Shown here piece by piece: positions 62,406 through 64,000 of a DNA stretch of 64,000 bases. The DNA comes from Natrarchaeobius oligotrophus (lineage in GTDB: Archaea > Halobacteriota > Halobacteria > Halobacteriales > Natrialbaceae): positions 236,305-300,304 of the forward strand of contig NZ_REFZ01000006.1 of assembly GCF_003841465.1 (NCBI RefSeq), given 5' to 3'. Below the pieces are notes generated by a model. That model did no database searches. It was not told the origin of the DNA and saw nothing but the letters and a program-made list of their open reading frames with translations. How positions within the stretch are numbered: the first letter of the stretch is position 1; each line of letters opens with the position of its first letter. The position numbers were made by a program, and so were the translations under genes.

Positions 62406-63808
62406 CTATTCGTCTTTAGTTAAGACTCACACCTCGGTTGCGTAGCGGTAGCGAGCGTCATTTGTAACACTAGCCGTTGTTGGTGGATCTTCTGTGCGTC
62501 TTCGATCAGTCGGTCGAACAGCGGTGGCGGCGAGTAGCCGAGATGTTCGCCAAGTTCGTGGAGGATGAGCTGGGCGTGCGACCGGAAGGTCGCCGCCCAG
62601 CGTTCCGTCGGAAACACGATCTCATCGTCCGCCTGTTCGGTGACCAGATCAAGCAATTCACGACTCACGAGCAGTGACAGCAACGCCGCCTACAGCAGAA
62701 TTTCGACAATATGCTTCTTCGTCGTGTCGAACTCGTCCAGTTCGTACTGCGTCTTCAACTCCCGAAACAGCAACTCCACTTCCCACCGACAGCGATAGAT
62801 CGTCCCTAGATCCGACGGCAGGAACTCCTCTCTCGGCAGATTCGTGATATACTGGTGGTAGTCGTCGGCGTCCACAAGGAGGACGCCGACGACGCGAAAC
62901 CGCTTCATATCGCGTGATTGCGTCCCTCTGTACGGTCTTCGGTCGAACTCGGCTTCGACTTCCACGTCGATGTACTCGCGGTGCAGATCATCCACAACAT
63001 CGTGGATCTTCTCACCTTCCAAGGGAATGGCGCGCCCGCGCCATTCCCGTAATTCCTCCGTAACGACCGGGTTTGCGCTCTCTTTCAGCCGGCTCACGAA
63101 GTAGCCGTCGTTCTCATCAATCAACGCGAAGCGGCGATACTTGAAGTAGGCTCGGTCGAACAGGACGAGCCGTTCTTCGAGCCACGATCCTGTGTTAAAC
63201 AACGTGCTGTCGTGCGTTTTCTCGTCAGTCACGTCGAGCCGTTCTATCGTTTGCTCGGTGGCATTGTGGAGCAGGTGGAGTTTCGCTCCAGCCTGCTCCT
63301 CTTTCCGAGCTTCGTACTCATCGGCGTGGAACTCGTGTAACCGCAATACCGTTCCATCAGCGATCATCACGTCCCTGAAGCGGTCGATATCAGCGGTCAA
63401 CAGTGTCAGGGACAGCGACCTCATCGAGGCCGTGCTCGATGAGGTCACGAAAGTACTCTGCAAGAGACGGCGTCAACCGGTGATAGAAGCCGCCGGGAAG
63501 ATCGTCTCGTCAGCAGTGGAGTTGTAGCTGCGTCTGAAGCAGCGAGTGTTCGGCTTTCGCCTCCGGCGAAGCCAAACACGAATGCTCAGACGAAGGCAGG
63601 AATCTGGGGCTTGCGGTCACGTTCGACCACCCCAAGTTCCTCGGCGTGCTCTTCAAGGAACTCGGAGGGAAACAGTGTAGTGAGCCGACGTATAATCCGA
63701 GATGAAGAGGCATTGGAGGACACAGCCGTTGCCTCATCATTCCTCTCGAAAAGATTCCTCGATAAGCCGCCGCTGTCAGGTGGTTCTTGCCTTAGCTAAA
63801 GACGGATA
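62406..63808 (-). mobile_element. ISH8-type insertion sequence (IS4 family), decayed
   Basis: The element is 1403 bp, the usual ISH8 size. Its ends are CTATTCGTCTTTAGTTAAG (62406-62424) and the inverse of 63790-63808, CTATCCGTCTTTAGCTAAG, matching at 17 of 19 positions. An 8-bp duplication (TACAACCA) flanks it. The single transposase gene inside is broken, so it is immobile on its own. It inserted into an older IS6-type transposase. Confidence 0.92.
62420..63696 (-). pseudogene. ISH8-type IS4-family transposase, broken
   Basis: About 425 codons span the usual transposase. It begins RRLTTLFPSEFLEEHAEELG and ends TLATATQPRCES. The DDE region is largely present (LHEFHADEYEARKEEQAGAK; YRCRWEVELLFRELKTQYEL, which includes the YREK-like box). 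Disruptions are a TGA in place of an expected Trp codon at 63586-63588, at least three frameshifts between about 63550 and 63400, and a TAG at 62690-62692. The start codon is also unclear. Confidence 0.88.
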
Positions 63809-63880
63809 GTACAACCAGTTTTTCTCGCCGTAGACCCCGATCTGTTTCTCGTCAACCGCGACCCGCGACGACGGAGTGAT
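63809..63880 (-). pseudogene. IS6-type transposase remnant, front part
   Basis: On the minus strand this reads TPSSRVAVDEKQIGVYGEKN and WLY, which is the first-Asp region of the IS6-type DDE domain. It stops at the ISH8-type insertion and resumes at 62405 and below. Everything upstream of the catalytic Asp is missing, replaced by the start region of the rightward IS630-type gene. It includes the right copy of the target duplication (63809-63816). Confidence 0.75.
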
Positions 63881-63920
63881 TAGCGCAACGGATGAATACG
63901 TAGCCAGCGTATTCTCCGTG

Positions 63921-64000
63921 ATGGCGGAAGTACGTCGGTTTGAGGTCGTCGAGCATCTGTCGAACACAGAATTGAACCAAGCGATCGAGGAGGCACAGAA
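63921..64000 (+). CDS. IS630-type helix-turn-helix transposase protein, N-terminal fragment
   Basis: The first 26 codons read MAEVRRFEVVEHLSNTELNQ and AIEEAQK. This matches, from memory, the start of haloarchaeal IS630-type HTH proteins. The gene runs off the right edge, so its integrity cannot be judged. Confidence 0.6.
   Translation, partial: MAEVRRFEVVEHLSNTELNQAIEEAQ

Noticed and set aside
1..64000. CRISPR arrays
   Set aside because: No regularly spaced identical repeats of CRISPR length were found. The only tandem repeat (48981-49057) has no spacers.

Overview
The window is high-GC haloarchaeal chromosome. The proteins are strongly acidic. The ribosomal proteins are of the archaeal type (L32e, L19e, S4e, L18). 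Other archaeal or haloarchaeal markers are a methanopterin cyclohydrolase, a Cdc48/VAT ATPase, phiH1-like and HalOD1-like proteins, leaderless genes with TATA boxes, and ISH8-, IS6- and IS630-type transposases. I suspect the Natrialbales (Natrinema/Haloterrigena group), but that is inference from general resemblance only.

Layout. (1) 1-13207, minus strand: the S10/spc-type ribosomal superoperon. In transcription order it runs SPOUT methyltransferase, L3, L4, L23, L2, S19, L22, S3, L29, RNase P Rnp1, S17, L14, L24, S4e, L5, S14, S8, L6, L32e, L19e, L18, S5, L30, L15 and the start of secY. Most genes touch or overlap. The one notable gap (L29 to rnp1) holds four back-to-back hairpins. (2) 13503-22934: tRNA-Gly(GCC) with a duplicated 3' end, then housekeeping genes (UspA, HalOD1-like, MTH1187-type thiamine-binding, mch, HAD, GTPBP1-type GTPase, pyrF, VOC, mgsA) and small zinc-ribbon proteins. 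(3) 23029-30431: two two-gene CPA2/Kef-type antiporter modules facing tail to tail around a 69-residue membrane protein. (4) 31528-33114: a small island with a decayed wHTH gene and an MNT-type nucleotidyltransferase/HEPN pair. (5) 33671-36481: small conserved genes, an OsmC gene with an apparent early frameshift, DUF2240 and RNase HI. (6) 36669-43033: a complete dipeptide/oligopeptide ABC transporter (lipoprotein, two permeases, two ATPases), followed by a wHTH gene and a DMT exporter. (7) 45397-47625: cdc48.

(8) 48140-51774 is the most interesting part. Three secreted Gln/Asn-rich proteins lie in a row. The large one carries five modules of about 60 residues built on Q-x-Q...Q-x-N-x-N-x-Q...A-T-A-x-Q patterns that resemble curlin repeats. 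The two short ones are close paralogs with identical-style signal peptides and C-termini, and they share an upstream DNA motif. None of the bacterial csg accessory genes is visible nearby. I propose a candidate haloarchaeal functional-amyloid or surface-fibre locus. Immediately downstream are membrane proteins (DUF4330-like, an unknown protein, VanZ-like).

(9) 54648-57052: regulators and a UPF0175/PIN toxin-antitoxin pair with a palindromic operator. (10) 57354-61996: a cell-surface glycan-type island with an ABC exporter, a GT4 glycosyltransferase and two paralogous ParB-fold-like proteins. It becomes sharply AT-rich, consistent with horizontal transfer. (11) 62018-64000: nested, decayed insertion sequences. 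A 1403-bp ISH8-type element, with visible terminal inverted repeats and an 8-bp target duplication, interrupts a broken IS6-type transposase. The start of an IS630-type gene follows at the right edge.
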